Assembly: GCF_900143545.1 (NCBI RefSeq)
Contig: NZ_FREV01000010.1
Coordinates: forward strand, 23,271-87,270
Reading direction: 5' to 3'
DNA from: Loktanella sp. Alg231-35
GTDB lineage: Bacteria; Pseudomonadota; Alphaproteobacteria; Rhodobacterales; Rhodobacteraceae
Length of the DNA: 64,000 nt
The notes under the pieces were generated by a model that was not told where the DNA came from, made no database searches, and saw only the letters and a program-made list of their open reading frames with translations. Both the position numbers and the translations under genes were made by a program. Positions 26,826 through 36,490 of this stretch are shown piece after piece (positions within the stretch are counted from its first letter, which is position 1; each line of letters starts with the position of its first letter).

Positions 26826-28048
26826 TGCTGGCCCTCCACTTGGTCCGGATTAGCTTTGCGCCAGTTCTTGCTGATGCCTTTGCCGATGGTGTTCCGCTGG
26901 ATTTCAGATGATCCGGTCAGAATTCGGAACATGCGTAGGCGTCGGAACACCCACTCGACCGGGTGGCTTTGGGTCATGCCGATCGAGCCGTGGATCTGGA
27001 TCGCCTTATCGGCCACTTGAAAGCTATTTTCGGCAATGAACACCTTGCACATTGAGGCTTCAGAGCGAATGTCTTCGCCTCGGTCTGCCTTGGCCGCGGC
27101 CTCGTGGATCATCGCATGAGCCGCGTAATTCGCTGTCTTCATGTCGGCCAGCATATGTTGAATTGCCTGAAATTCGGCAATCGGTTTACCAAATTGCACC
27201 CGGCGATGCGCATAGTCGATCGCCTGATCCAGAGCGAATTCTGCGTGACCCAACATGGTCGGGCATTGCAGCAATCGGTTGATGTTGATGCGCTCCATTC
27301 CCAACTTGAAGCCGTTGCCAAGCCCGCCAAGGATGTTGCGCGCCGGAACCCTGACATTGGTTAGGTGAATGTCGTTGTCGATATGCTGACCCGACATCGG
27401 AAGATAATGCCCACGGATTTCGTAGCCCTCAGACGCGGCATCAACCAGAAAGGCCGTGACGCCATTTGCACCGGCGTCGGGATCAGTGACGGTTAGAATA
27501 ATCGCGAAGTCGGCAGTGCGCGATGCAGTGATGAACTGCTTGTGACCATTAATAATATAGTCGTCGCCATCCTTGACGGCGCTGGTCTTGATACGCATCG
27601 CATCCGAGCCTGCCTGAGGTTCCGTCATCGCGAAACAACCGGCACGCTCCCCGCGCGCCACGGGTCGGAAAAACTCCTCCATCTGTTCGGCAGTGGCGGA
27701 ATTTACGATGTAGCCGATCCGCATCGGGCCGCCATTTTCACCCAACACACACCCATACAAAGCCGCGTTCGAACGCGTGCAGTCCGTTTTCAGCGTGCAA
27801 AGCTGATCGATCGAAAGGCCCATCCCCCCATGTTCTAGCGGTAGGTTCGCGCCGTAAATTCCCAACTCATATGAGCGCCTCCACCCTTGCTCCAGCTGTG
27901 CCCTTTCAAAGCGGGTCTCGTGGGTAAGGCCCTGTTCCTTTTCCATCGGAATCAGTTCGTCGTAGAGATAGTCATGAACTTTCTTGCGCAGCGTGCTGAA
28001 AGCTTCGGGTGCAATGCCATCATTTGCTTTGAGTAGAGCCATTATCAA
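26822..28048 (-). CDS. Acyl-CoA dehydrogenase
   Basis: A 408-residue FAD enzyme. Seen: CFAMTEPQAGSDAM (FAD-binding signature), NGHKQFITAS, RVQFGKPIAEFQAIQ, and the C-terminal AIQIHGSIGM with RILTGSSEIQR. In medium-chain enzymes the base is the Glu of YEGT at this last site; here it is Thr (LTG), as in isovaleryl- or long-chain-type enzymes where the base sits elsewhere. It lies one base from the ligase gene and overlaps the thiolase gene, so it makes the 2-enoyl-CoA in this operon. Confidence 0.92.
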   Translation of the reverse strand: MIMALLKANDGIAPEAFSTLRKKVHDYLYDELIPMEKEQGLTHETRFERAQLEQGWRRSYELGIYGANLPLEHGGMGLSIDQLCTLKTDCTRSNAALYGCVLGENGGPMRIGYIVNSATAEQMEEFFRPVARGERAGCFAMTEPQAGSDAMRIKTSAVKDGDDYIINGHKQFITASRTADFAIILTVTDPDAGANGVTAFLVDAASEGYEIRGHYLPMSGQHIDNDIHLTNVRVPARNILGGLGNGFKLGMERININRLLQCPTMLGHAEFALDQAIDYAHRRVQFGKPIAEFQAIQHMLADMKTANYAAHAMIHEAAAKADRGEDIRSEASMCKVFIAENSFQVADKAIQIHGSIGMTQSHPVEWVFRRLRMFRILTGSSEIQRNTIGKGISKNWRKANPDQVEGQQ

Positions 28049-29596
28049 TCAGACCTTGCGATCCGCCTCCTTCCAGTATCCATCACGTAAGACACGACGC
28101 AAAACCTTGCCTGCGTCGTTTTTTGGCAGTTCATCGACAAAACTCACGATCCCCGGTTTCTTGAATTTTCCAAGGACTGTCGCGCAATGGTTTGCCAGTT
28201 CCTCTTCCGTGACGGACGCGCCGGGACGACGCACGACGACAGCGGCAACCATCTCGCCCATATCCGGGTCCGGCGCACCAACAACGCAGGCTTCAAAAAC
28301 ACCGGGGTGCTCATAAAGCGCGTGCTCGACCTCGTTGGGGTAAACATTGAAGCCACCCGAAACGATCATGTCCTTCTTGCGATCAACGATAAAAATATAA
28401 CCTTCGTCATCGGCGTAGGCGATGTCACCGGTATGATAGACGCTATCTTTTATTGCTTCCGCAGTCAGGTCTGGTGCGTTCCAATAGCCCGCCATGACAT
28501 CGGGGCCCGAAATCACCAGCTCGCCGCGCTCGCCAATCGGGGTTTCGACACCATTGTCGTCGACAATTCTCACAATAGTGTCGAACATCGGACGCCCACA
28601 GGACGACAGCAGCTCCGGCTTATCGCCAACAGCCCGTTTGTGATCTGCTTCAGTCAACATGGTGACGGAAGAGCACGTCTCGCCACCGCCATAACCTTGG
28701 TTGAGAATGGGACCGAAGAAATCGATCGCTTCTTTTAGCCGGGTCGGCGAGATTGGGGCGGCACCGTATCGCACCATACGCAGGCTGGACAGATCGTAAT
28801 CGTGGCGGGTGTCGGTCGAGACGATCCGGTTGATCATTGTCGGCACCAGATAGGTTTGCGTGGCCTTTTCAGTCTCGACGGCGGTCAGATAGCTATCCAC
28901 GTCAAATCTGCTCAGAAGAATGTTCGAATGTCCCATCGACAAGAGCGCCAAAATAGACATGCCCGAGGCATGGGTGATCGGCCCCACATGCAGAAAGATT
29001 TCATGCTGATCAGGGCTAAGTCGTGAACGGAACGCCATTTTGCGCATCAATGCGTGGCGGTTGCCGACAGTCTGCATGGCAGCCTTCAGAACCCCCGAAG
29101 ACCCGGATGTATAGTGATGGACAGCTACATCGGACAGTGCGACATCCACACAGACCGGTGTGTCTGATGCCGCCGCCAACGCAGTTTCATAGCTAGTTTC
29201 GCTATCATCTGAGCCGAAAATCAAAATCTCAAGGTTGGGGTCCTCGGCGCTGGCTTGATTTGCTGCTGTGCCATGCGCTGCATCTGCCAGCAAGATCTTT
29301 ACACCAGAATCCTTGCAAATATGCGTGACTTCAGATGCTGAAAGCCGCGCGTTGATCGGGACACGGGTAAAACCACCTTTCAGCAAGGCCACCTGTACCT
29401 CGACCAGCTCATTACGGTTCCAAGCAAGGACCGCGACACGATCGCCCTTTGTCAGCCCTTTTGCAGACAACAAGTTGGCAAGGCGATTGCTTCGCTCATC
29501 CAGCTCCGAATAGGTTTTCACGCCGTTCTCGTCTTTAAGCGCAATACGATCGCGCCAATAGCGCGCACTGCGTGCTACCAGATATCCTAGGTTCAT
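28049..29596 (-). CDS. AMP-forming acyl-CoA synthetase (ligase)
   Basis: A 515-residue ANL-superfamily enzyme. Seen: VHHYTSGSSGVLKAAMQTV (P-loop; the usual TSGTTGxPK is altered to TSGSSGVLK), GYGGGETCSSVT (A5 motif), YHTGDIAYADDEGYIFIVDRKKD (A7-A8) and the catalytic Lys region PKNDAGKVLRRVLRD. It activates a carboxylic acid with ATP and CoA, the first step of the operon. It is first in the minus-strand operon and divergent from the FadB-like gene. Confidence 0.92.
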   Translation of the reverse strand: MNLGYLVARSARYWRDRIALKDENGVKTYSELDERSNRLANLLSAKGLTKGDRVAVLAWNRNELVEVQVALLKGGFTRVPINARLSASEVTHICKDSGVKILLADAAHGTAANQASAEDPNLEILIFGSDDSETSYETALAAASDTPVCVDVALSDVAVHHYTSGSSGVLKAAMQTVGNRHALMRKMAFRSRLSPDQHEIFLHVGPITHASGMSILALLSMGHSNILLSRFDVDSYLTAVETEKATQTYLVPTMINRIVSTDTRHDYDLSSLRMVRYGAAPISPTRLKEAIDFFGPILNQGYGGGETCSSVTMLTEADHKRAVGDKPELLSSCGRPMFDTIVRIVDDNGVETPIGERGELVISGPDVMAGYWNAPDLTAEAIKDSVYHTGDIAYADDEGYIFIVDRKKDMIVSGGFNVYPNEVEHALYEHPGVFEACVVGAPDPDMGEMVAAVVVRRPGASVTEEELANHCATVLGKFKKPGIVSFVDELPKNDAGKVLRRVLRDGYWKEADRKV

Positions 29597-29734
29597 CTTG
29601 GTCTAGCCTCGCTGCTTGAACATTCTCGAACCCAGTTTAGTCATAGCAAGTATGCAAAAGAAAATACGATTTAACTCTGCTTTTCATCGCTTTTTAATAT
29701 CGGATGGTCATGAGCCATGTGATAGAAAAAAGTG

Positions 29735-29749
29735 ATGAATGATATTCAT
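29735..29749. promoter_or_regulatory. Palindrome between divergent ligase and FadB-like genes
   Basis: ATGAAT-GAT-ATTCAT is a perfect 6-bp inverted repeat in an AT-rich stretch between the two divergent catabolic units, followed by a further ATTCATTATTC. It is well placed for a shared operator. Which regulator binds is unknown. Confidence 0.4.
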
Positions 29750-29824
29750 TATTCGTATTTTATTATCGCTGAGATCAAGTCTACTGTTTGACATCTTCCA
29801 CAACAAATGACGGGCGGTTTTGCG

Positions 29825-31771
29825 ATGACTGAAGTTCGCTTTGAAACACAAGGTGCAATTGCGATCATAAGGATCTGCAACCCGCCTGTTAATGCGATAT
29901 CACAGGCGGTTCGTCAGGGAATGCTTGAGGCCGTCCAGACATTTGCAGACACGCCAGAATGCAAGGCTGCTGTCCTGATTTGCGAAGGGCGTACGTTTAT
30001 GGCGGGCGCGGATGTGAAGGAATTCGGTGCCCCACCAATCCCGCCGCATCTACCTGAATTAATTTCTGAAATAGAAACCTGCCCCAAACCTATTGTCGCT
30101 GCCATTCATGGTCAGGCACTTGGCGGAGGTCTGGAAATCGCGTTGGGCTGTGCATGGCGGATCGCCGTTGAGCGGGCACGGTTCGGCCTGCCAGAAGTTA
30201 CGCTTGGCGTTATTCCGGGTGCCGGGGGGACGCAGCGGTTGCCGCGCTTGGTTGGTGTCCAGTCGGCGCTGGACATTGCAGTCGGGGGACGTCCGGTGAA
30301 TGCGGCGAAAGCACTGAAAATCGGCCTTATCGACAAAATCATCGGCGATCTGGAAACCGAGGCGATAGCCTTTGCTACCGAAATTGCGGGCACTGACCCT
30401 GCATCTCGCAGGCTCGACATGGCAATGCCGGGATCAGAAAGCGCATCGATATTTGAGACCACTCGCACAATGCTCGGGAAACGCAAACCGGGTCAGAACG
30501 CACCGCTTGCGGCTGTGACTGCAATCGAGGCCGCCACTCAATTGCCGTTCGACGAAGGCATGGCGATCGAGCGCAAACTGTTTCTTGAATTGCGCGGCAG
30601 CCCGCAGGCCGCTGCGCTCCGCCACATCTTCTTTGCCGAACGCGCCAGCACCAAGGTCGCCGGTATCGATTTGAAATCTGCCGGCCGGATCGAACGGGTT
30701 GCAGTGATTGGGGCCGGAACCATGGGGGCTGGGATCGCCTTGTTTTTTGCAGGCAGGAATATCCCGGTCACATTGGTCGAAATCACAAAAGAAGCCGCCG
30801 AAGCCGGGCTTGGGCGTATCAAAGATAATATCGCCCAAAGTGTTCTGCGTGGTAAACTTTCGGATGCGGACGCAGAGGCCATTCTGGAACGAATTTTCCT
30901 GACGACGGACTACGATGACTTGGCCGACACCGATTTGGTAATTGAGGCAGCAGTCGAAAACCTGTCGATCAAGAAAAAGATATTTGCGCAACTGGATGAT
31001 GTTTGCCGATCAGACGCAATTCTAGCGACCAATACATCGTATCTAGACATCAACGACCTGGCCGCTTCGACCAAATGCCCCAACCGGATTGTCGGATTGC
31101 ATTTCTTCAGCCCGGCACATGTGATGAAACTGGTCGAGATTGTACGCACCGACAAAAGCGACGATCAGGTTATTGCCACCCTGACATCTGAGATGAAAAA
31201 GCTTGGTAAGACAGCCGTCATTGCGGGTGTTTGTCACGGATTTATCGGCAACCGAATGTATCAGTCCTACCAGCGCGAAGCCGGGCTGCTGCTTTTGGAA
31301 ACCGGCAAGCCGGAGATTGTAGATTCTGCACTGCGGCAATTCGGGATGGCGATGGGTCCATTTCAGACCCTTGATCTGTCGGGCATCGACATCGGATATC
31401 TGATGCGCAAATCACTACCCGTCGACGCCATCCATCCATACGCCTTTCAGGTGCATGATCGTCTTGTTGAAATGGATCGCAAGGGGCGTAAGTCCAAGAC
31501 GGGTTTCTATCGCTACGTTGCTTCGAAGCCTGAGACCGACGATCTGGTGTCTAAGTTGGTTGCGCAGGTTGCCTCTGAATTCGACATAACGCAGCGCGAT
31601 ATCCCCCCAGAAGAGATCGCTCGGCGTTGCATGCAGGCGTTGTCGATTGAGGGGCAAAAAATTCTGCAAGAAGGTATCGCCGACAAACCAGGTGACATCG
31701 ATGTCGTATTCGTGAACGGATACGGTTTCCCCCGGCATCTGGGTGGACCGATGTATTTTGCAAGGAATTGA
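29825..31771 (+). CDS. Bifunctional enoyl-CoA hydratase / 3-hydroxyacyl-CoA dehydrogenase (FadB/FadJ-like)
   Basis: A 648-residue trifunctional-alpha-type enzyme. N-terminal crotonase domain: GRTFMAGADVKEFG, HGQALGGGLEIALGC (oxyanion hole) and LPEVTLGVIPGAGGTQRLPRL with the catalytic Glu. From about residue 290, the NAD-binding VAVIGAGTMGAGIALFFAG, then NRIVGLHFFSPAHVMKLVEIV with the catalytic His. I use the ATG at 29825 (MTEVRF); an ATG six codons earlier is possible. It performs the hydration and oxidation steps between the dehydrogenase and thiolase of the divergent operon. Confidence 0.92.
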   Translation: MTEVRFETQGAIAIIRICNPPVNAISQAVRQGMLEAVQTFADTPECKAAVLICEGRTFMAGADVKEFGAPPIPPHLPELISEIETCPKPIVAAIHGQALGGGLEIALGCAWRIAVERARFGLPEVTLGVIPGAGGTQRLPRLVGVQSALDIAVGGRPVNAAKALKIGLIDKIIGDLETEAIAFATEIAGTDPASRRLDMAMPGSESASIFETTRTMLGKRKPGQNAPLAAVTAIEAATQLPFDEGMAIERKLFLELRGSPQAAALRHIFFAERASTKVAGIDLKSAGRIERVAVIGAGTMGAGIALFFAGRNIPVTLVEITKEAAEAGLGRIKDNIAQSVLRGKLSDADAEAILERIFLTTDYDDLADTDLVIEAAVENLSIKKKIFAQLDDVCRSDAILATNTSYLDINDLAASTKCPNRIVGLHFFSPAHVMKLVEIVRTDKSDDQVIATLTSEMKKLGKTAVIAGVCHGFIGNRMYQSYQREAGLLLLETGKPEIVDSALRQFGMAMGPFQTLDLSGIDIGYLMRKSLPVDAIHPYAFQVHDRLVEMDRKGRKSKTGFYRYVASKPETDDLVSKLVAQVASEFDITQRDIPPEEIARRCMQALSIEGQKILQEGIADKPGDIDVVFVNGYGFPRHLGGPMYFARN

Positions 31772-32280
31772 CAATTCTTACAAACGGGTCAAAGCGCTAA
31801 TGGAATGTGACTTGTCCGCGAAGCGCGAGCTCACCGATCAAGTTTCGCTGTTGAAAACTCGAATGTCCGGTTCTTCCGGTGCATGGCAGCACAGATCGAG
31901 TCGTGCTTGCAGCTTGGAAACCGGATTCACACAATGGGCTCGGAGCAGTTATCCACTGCATATTTCACGACTGGCCAAATTGAGAGTGATCAGCCTCCTG
32001 CCCTTTGAGATCAAACTAGAGGCGAGAGCATTAAACTTCACATAAGCGCGCTTACGCGAATCCGAGGTAAGCATTCCCCCCTGCCCTATCATGAAGGCCA
32101 TTTGCGGACCTTCGCGCTTTGTGCGGCGAATGCCAGCAACGAGCCCATATTGACCAATGCTGCAACTTGTATGAATGGCTGCTTCGCTTGGCGAAGACGG
32201 AAAGTTCGGTTTCGCAAAAGTTAGAAGAAAAGCGGCGATGCCAAAACTGACACCGCCGTTTTTTGCTCGCATTGCTACAT
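31772..32280. other. Intergenic region between convergent genes, with one terminator
   Basis: I see no gene in these 509 bases. Near the right side, CGGCGATGCCA (32234-32243) can pair with TGACACCGCC (32248-32257) with two mismatches, followed by TTTTTT at 32259-32264, a plausible plus-strand intrinsic terminator. Confidence 0.5.
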
Positions 32281-33690
32281 CTAGTTCGTGATGATTTCTG
32301 GCCCCATGAACGTATTTGGCAGTATGGTCGAAATCCACGGCACATAGGTCACCAGGATCAAGAAAACAAAGAGCACCGCGAGGAATGGTAGTGCCGCACG
32401 CACTACGCTCATCATTGGCATACCGGCGACACCGGAGGTAACAAAGAGGTTCAGTCCAACCGGAGGTGTAATCATACCGATCTCCATATTGACGACCATG
32501 ATGATGCCGAGATGGATCGGATCAATGCCAAGCTCGATCGCGATTGGGAACACCAGTGGCGCTACGATCACCAGCAGTCCCGACGGTTCCATGAACTGGC
32601 CGCCGATCAACAGGATGATGTTGACGACTATCAAGAACATAACCGGCCCGAAGCCCGCAGAAAGCATCGCATTGGCGATATGTTGTGGGATTTGTTCGTC
32701 TGTTAGAACGTGCTTCAAGATAAGCGCGTTTGCGATCACGAACAGCAACGTGACTGTCAGCTTGCCGGCATCGAACAAAGTGCGTTGTGTATCTGGATGG
32801 AAAAACGCGGTCACGATGGCCCATGGGCGGCTCCGCAACGGAATGCTGCCGGGGGTTTCGTTCACCGCTGCAGCGGAAAGACTACGTGGCTGTCTATCTG
32901 CGAGTGGCCCCATATCCTTGTAGACGAACGTCGCGATGAAGAACGCATAGACTGCGGCGACTGCGGCCGCTTCGGTTGGGGTAAAAATGCCCCCGTAGAT
33001 GCCGCCAAGGATGATGACGATCAGGAAAAGTCCCCAGCCCGCCTCACGGCCAGAGGCAACGATTTCGCCCCAACCCTGCCACTCACCCTTGGGCAAATTC
33101 TTAATTCTTGCGATGACATAAATGGTCGTCATCAGCATGAAACCGGCTAGCAATCCGGGGATGACCCCAGCCAGAAACATACGACCGACTGAAACCTCAA
33201 CCGACGCAGCATAGACCACCATCACGATGGACGGTGGGATCAAGATACCCAATGTCCCTGCTGTACAGATGACGCCTGCGGCAAAGTCTTTGGTATACCC
33301 GACCTGTCGCATACCTCCGATCACGATGGTTCCGATTGCCACAACAGTCGCAGGCGAAGATCCTGAAAGAGCCGCAAACAGCATACAGGCGAAAACGCCA
33401 GCAATTGCCAGCCCACCGGGCAGGTGCCCGACACAGGCAATTGAGAACCGAATGATCCGTTGGGCAACGCCGCCTGTCGTCATGAAGGAAGACGCTAATA
33501 TAAAGAACGGGATAGCGAGCAGGGTATAGTGCCCCTCAAACGCGCTGAATAGGGTTTGTGCCACTGATGCCAGTGAGCTGTCTGAATAGACCAACAGAAA
33601 AAGAACCGATGACATGCCAAGCGAAATGGCAATCGGAACACCGATCAGCATGAGGCCGATGACCATTGAAAAGAGAAGTGCGACTTCCAT
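32281..33690 (-). CDS. dctM: TRAP transporter large membrane subunit (DctM)
   Basis: A 469-residue membrane protein with about twelve transmembrane segments. Signatures include PFFILASSFMTTGGVAQR, FAALSGSSPATVVAIG near residue 110 and MITPPVGLNLFVTSGVAGM near 420. It forms the sodium-coupled pore of a tripartite ATP-independent periplasmic importer. A loop near 250-290 (DRQPRSLSAAAVNETPGS) is longer than in short DctM proteins. Start and stop overlap with dctQ by one base. Confidence 0.93.
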   Translation of the reverse strand: MEVALLFSMVIGLMLIGVPIAISLGMSSVLFLLVYSDSSLASVAQTLFSAFEGHYTLLAIPFFILASSFMTTGGVAQRIIRFSIACVGHLPGGLAIAGVFACMLFAALSGSSPATVVAIGTIVIGGMRQVGYTKDFAAGVICTAGTLGILIPPSIVMVVYAASVEVSVGRMFLAGVIPGLLAGFMLMTTIYVIARIKNLPKGEWQGWGEIVASGREAGWGLFLIVIILGGIYGGIFTPTEAAAVAAVYAFFIATFVYKDMGPLADRQPRSLSAAAVNETPGSIPLRSRPWAIVTAFFHPDTQRTLFDAGKLTVTLLFVIANALILKHVLTDEQIPQHIANAMLSAGFGPVMFLIVVNIILLIGGQFMEPSGLLVIVAPLVFPIAIELGIDPIHLGIIMVVNMEIGMITPPVGLNLFVTSGVAGMPMMSVVRAALPFLAVLFVFLILVTYVPWISTILPNTFMGPEIITN

Positions 33691-34355
33691 TAGCTTTCTC
33701 CCTGCCTCTGTTCGCGGATTTCTTGAATTTCGTCTTCAACCTCGTGGCTGGCCACAACGCGGTCGGTTTTGCCAGACCAAAGCGCCCAGCCAGCTTGGAC
33801 AAAGCGCAAAAGTAACAGCGCCATTGATAATGGCAGAACAACGTAGGGCAGCAGGCGGGGGATTTTTTCGTAGCTTTGGCCGTCGTTGAACACGGTTTCC
33901 ATCCAGCCCAAAACAGCGGGATGCGGGATGTCATTGACCTCGTACCATCCCTTGCCGCGGAAGCTCTCCTCAAACCCAAGCGGGAACCAGCGCCCATCGG
34001 TGCCAGGAAGGTTCGCGAAGTTGGCCCAGTAGTCCCATGCGCCTTTCAACATTAGAAAGCTAAAAGCGATACAGACGGCAACCGCAGCCAGCCCCATCAT
34101 GCGACGTGGTTTTGGTGTCAGTGCATTGATGACGATGTCGACGCCCAAATGCGCGCCTTTCTTGACCGCATAGGATGCACCGAGAAGAACGAGCCAACCG
34201 AACAAAAAGACGGTCAGCTCCAACGCCCAAAGAATATTCCGATTGAAGCCGTATCGCATGACGACATTGGCGAATGTGATTAATGTCATCACGCCAAGGA
34301 TGCCCGCAATTAGGGTCTCTTCTATCCGATCAATGAACGATCTCGTGTGATCCAT
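33690..34355 (-). CDS. dctQ: TRAP transporter small membrane subunit (DctQ)
   Basis: A 221-residue protein with four transmembrane helices. The DctQ phrases LELTVFLFGWLVLLGASYAVKKGAHLGVD are near residue 45. It is longer than typical DctQ (about 160-170) because of a polar insert between helices 3 and 4 (about 110-160, with DGRWFPLGFEESFRGKGWYEVNDIP). GGGAGGTCC precedes the ATG. It sits between dctP and dctM in the operon. Confidence 0.9.
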   Translation of the reverse strand: MDHTRSFIDRIEETLIAGILGVMTLITFANVVMRYGFNRNILWALELTVFLFGWLVLLGASYAVKKGAHLGVDIVINALTPKPRRMMGLAAVAVCIAFSFLMLKGAWDYWANFANLPGTDGRWFPLGFEESFRGKGWYEVNDIPHPAVLGWMETVFNDGQSYEKIPRLLPYVVLPLSMALLLLRFVQAGWALWSGKTDRVVASHEVEDEIQEIREQRQGES

Positions 34356-34374
34356 GTCGGACCTCCCTTTGCGT

Positions 34375-34401
34375 GCCGAGGGCAGATCAACCGCCCTCGG
34401 C
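34375..34401 (-). terminator. Intercistronic hairpin between dctP and dctQ
   Basis: GCCGAGGGC (34375-34383) and GCCCTCGGC (34393-34401) form a perfect 9-bp stem with a nine-base loop. No T tract follows on the minus strand, so it is more likely an attenuating or mRNA-stabilising hairpin that raises the receptor level over the membrane subunits. Confidence 0.65.
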
Positions 34402-34411
34402 TACTTCTGAT

Positions 34412-35413
34412 TTAGGTGCCGCCGTTGAACGACTGTGCCGCGTCGATCATGTCTTGGCCGACGTCGTCAGAGAATTGCTCCCAAACCGGTTTCATCGCAT
34501 TGACCCACGCCAAACGTTCTTCTGCTGTGAGGGTGCGCACCTCGCCACCGGCATCGATGATGGCCTGACGATTGGCCTGGTTCACCGCAAAGGACTCTGC
34601 GTTTCGAAGCTCTGTGACTTCATCCAAGATCGTCAAGAATTGGTCACGGACATCGGCATCCAAGCCTTCAAGCCAATCGACATTCGTCACGACCAAATAG
34701 TCGATAACACCGTGGTTGGTTTCGGTAATGCCATCCTGAACCTCGAAGAACTTTTTGCCATAGATGTTGGACCAAACGTTCTCTTGGCCGTCGACAACGC
34801 CTTGTTGAAGTGCGCCATAGACCTCTGAGAAGGCCATCTTTTGCGGCGCGCCACCGATCGCTTCCATCTGCGCGACAAGAACGTCGGATGACATCACGCG
34901 GAACTTGAGCCCGTCAGCGTCTGCTGGTGACATTAAAGGAACATTGGCGGACATTTGCTTCATGCCATTGTGCCAGAAGGTCAGACCCTGAAGACCTCGG
35001 TTCTGCATGCTGTCTAGCAGTGCCTGCCCAGCCTCAGATGCTTGAAACGCATCAACAGCCTCGATGTCTTCAAACATGAAAGGCAGGTCGAAAATACGGA
35101 ATTGCTTGGTGAATTTTTCAAACTTTGACAGCGACGGTGCGGCGAGTTGAACGTCACCCTGCAGTAGCGCCTCTAGCACCTTGTTGTCATCATAAAGGGT
35201 GGAGTTCGGAAAAACCTCCATACAGGCTGTTCCGTCCATCTCGGTGTTGACGCGCTCGGCCAGCAAAGTGGCCGCGATGCCCTTGGGGTGCTTGTCTGTG
35301 TTCGTGACGTGGCTGAACTTGATGACGATCTCGCCTTCGTCGCAAGCCGCGAAAGCCGACGAAGCACTTGTCGCCAATGTCAGGGATAGTGCAGTGGTTA
35401 GCAGAAATTTCAT
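34412..35413 (-). CDS. dctP: TRAP transporter periplasmic receptor (DctP)
   Basis: A 333-residue secreted receptor. Signal peptide MKFLLTTALSLTLATSASSAFA ends before ACDEGEIVIKFSHVTN. Further family signs are HPKGIAATLLAERVN, the Arg-bearing GLKFRVMSSDVLVAQMEAIG near 165 (carboxylate-binding Arg) and VYGALQQGVVDGQEN. I use the ATG at 35413 after GGAGGATACC; the open frame upstream lacks a signal peptide. Transcribed divergently from the dehalogenase-like gene, so the imported acid may be that operon's substrate. Confidence 0.92.
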   Translation of the reverse strand: MKFLLTTALSLTLATSASSAFAACDEGEIVIKFSHVTNTDKHPKGIAATLLAERVNTEMDGTACMEVFPNSTLYDDNKVLEALLQGDVQLAAPSLSKFEKFTKQFRIFDLPFMFEDIEAVDAFQASEAGQALLDSMQNRGLQGLTFWHNGMKQMSANVPLMSPADADGLKFRVMSSDVLVAQMEAIGGAPQKMAFSEVYGALQQGVVDGQENVWSNIYGKKFFEVQDGITETNHGVIDYLVVTNVDWLEGLDADVRDQFLTILDEVTELRNAESFAVNQANRQAIIDAGGEVRTLTAEERLAWVNAMKPVWEQFSDDVGQDMIDAAQSFNGGT

Positions 35414-35584
35414 GGTATCCTCCTCTGATCCGGTTCGCGGCACCATGCGATGCTGCAAATGTCGTTAAAGACTATCGAGGTTTCACATGAGGATTAGTCG
35501 GCATTACTGATCAGTTTTGCCGATTAAACCTTTTGATTTAATCTGAGATAGTGGATAAAAATTCATGTCCTCAGGGGGATCGAA

Positions 35585-36490
35585 ATGTTCAAGGACTTCG
35601 TGGAAGAGCGTATCGTAGGCGATGGTGCGACCCTGTTCCTCCGCCGCGCAGGACCTGTCGGTGCGCCGCCGCTTGTTCTATTGCATGGGTATCCGCAGAC
35701 GTCCGCCATGTGGCACGGTGTGGCCCCCATTCTGGCCCGTACGTTTCAGGTTATTTGCCCTGATCTGCGCGGCTACGGTCGGTCTGACAAGCCAGCGTCC
35801 GATGCAGCACACGCGCCTTATGCAAAGCGGGCTATGGCGAACGACATCGTCGCTGTCATGCGGCGCTTGGGCCACGAGCGGTTTCTTGTTGGTGCCCATG
35901 ATCGCGGTGCGCGGGTCGCGCATCGGTTGGGTCTGGACCATCCTGACCGCGTCTCAGCCATGGCATTGCTCGACATCGCTCCGACCCGTGAAATGTATGC
36001 CGGGACAAGCGCCGGATTCGCACAGGCATACTGGCACTGGTTCTTTCTGACACAGCCTAGCCCGCTACCTGAACGCATGATCGGTGCAGATCCTGAAGGG
36101 TTCTGGAAACTGAAATGCTTCAATCAGGCACGCGGCGATAATCCGTTTTCACCTGAAGCTTTGGCAGAATACCTAAGTGCCTTCGCAGACCCCGACGCTA
36201 TTCATGCAAGCTGTGAAGACTATCGGGCCGCCGCCACGATCGACATCGCACATGATGATGCGGATCAGGGCCGCAAACTTCGCATGCCCGTTTTGACCCT
36301 TTGGGCGAAACGTGGCGTGATTGAGACGTGCTTTGACGCGCTTGCCCTATGGCGACAGCGGGCTGAAAGGGCTGAGGGCGAAGCGCTCGACACCACACAT
36401 TACATGGCCGAAGAAATCCCGGATGACATAGCTGCGCGCATGTCGGATTTCTTTGCCCGCAACCCAATTCACGCAAAGGCAACCGCATGA
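35585..36490 (+). CDS. Alpha/beta hydrolase resembling fluoroacetate (haloacetate) dehalogenase
   Basis: A 301-residue hydrolase. Nucleophile Asp106 lies in GAHDRGAR with Arg107 and Arg110; acid Asp130; His151-Trp152 in YWHWFF; Tyr213; catalytic His272 in THYMAEE. These match, with a constant offset of four to eight, the residues I remember for the Rhodopseudomonas fluoroacetate dehalogenase RPA1163 (Asp110, Arg111, Arg114, Asp134, His155, Trp156, Tyr219, His280), including the halide pocket. Known members split haloacetates; non-dehalogenating relatives act as epoxide or ester hydrolases. First gene of an operon with leuC-like and leuD-like genes (ATGA overlap). Dehalogenase activity is inferred. 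Confidence 0.82.
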   Translation: MFKDFVEERIVGDGATLFLRRAGPVGAPPLVLLHGYPQTSAMWHGVAPILARTFQVICPDLRGYGRSDKPASDAAHAPYAKRAMANDIVAVMRRLGHERFLVGAHDRGARVAHRLGLDHPDRVSAMALLDIAPTREMYAGTSAGFAQAYWHWFFLTQPSPLPERMIGADPEGFWKLKCFNQARGDNPFSPEALAEYLSAFADPDAIHASCEDYRAAATIDIAHDDADQGRKLRMPVLTLWAKRGVIETCFDALALWRQRAERAEGEALDTTHYMAEEIPDDIAARMSDFFARNPIHAKATA

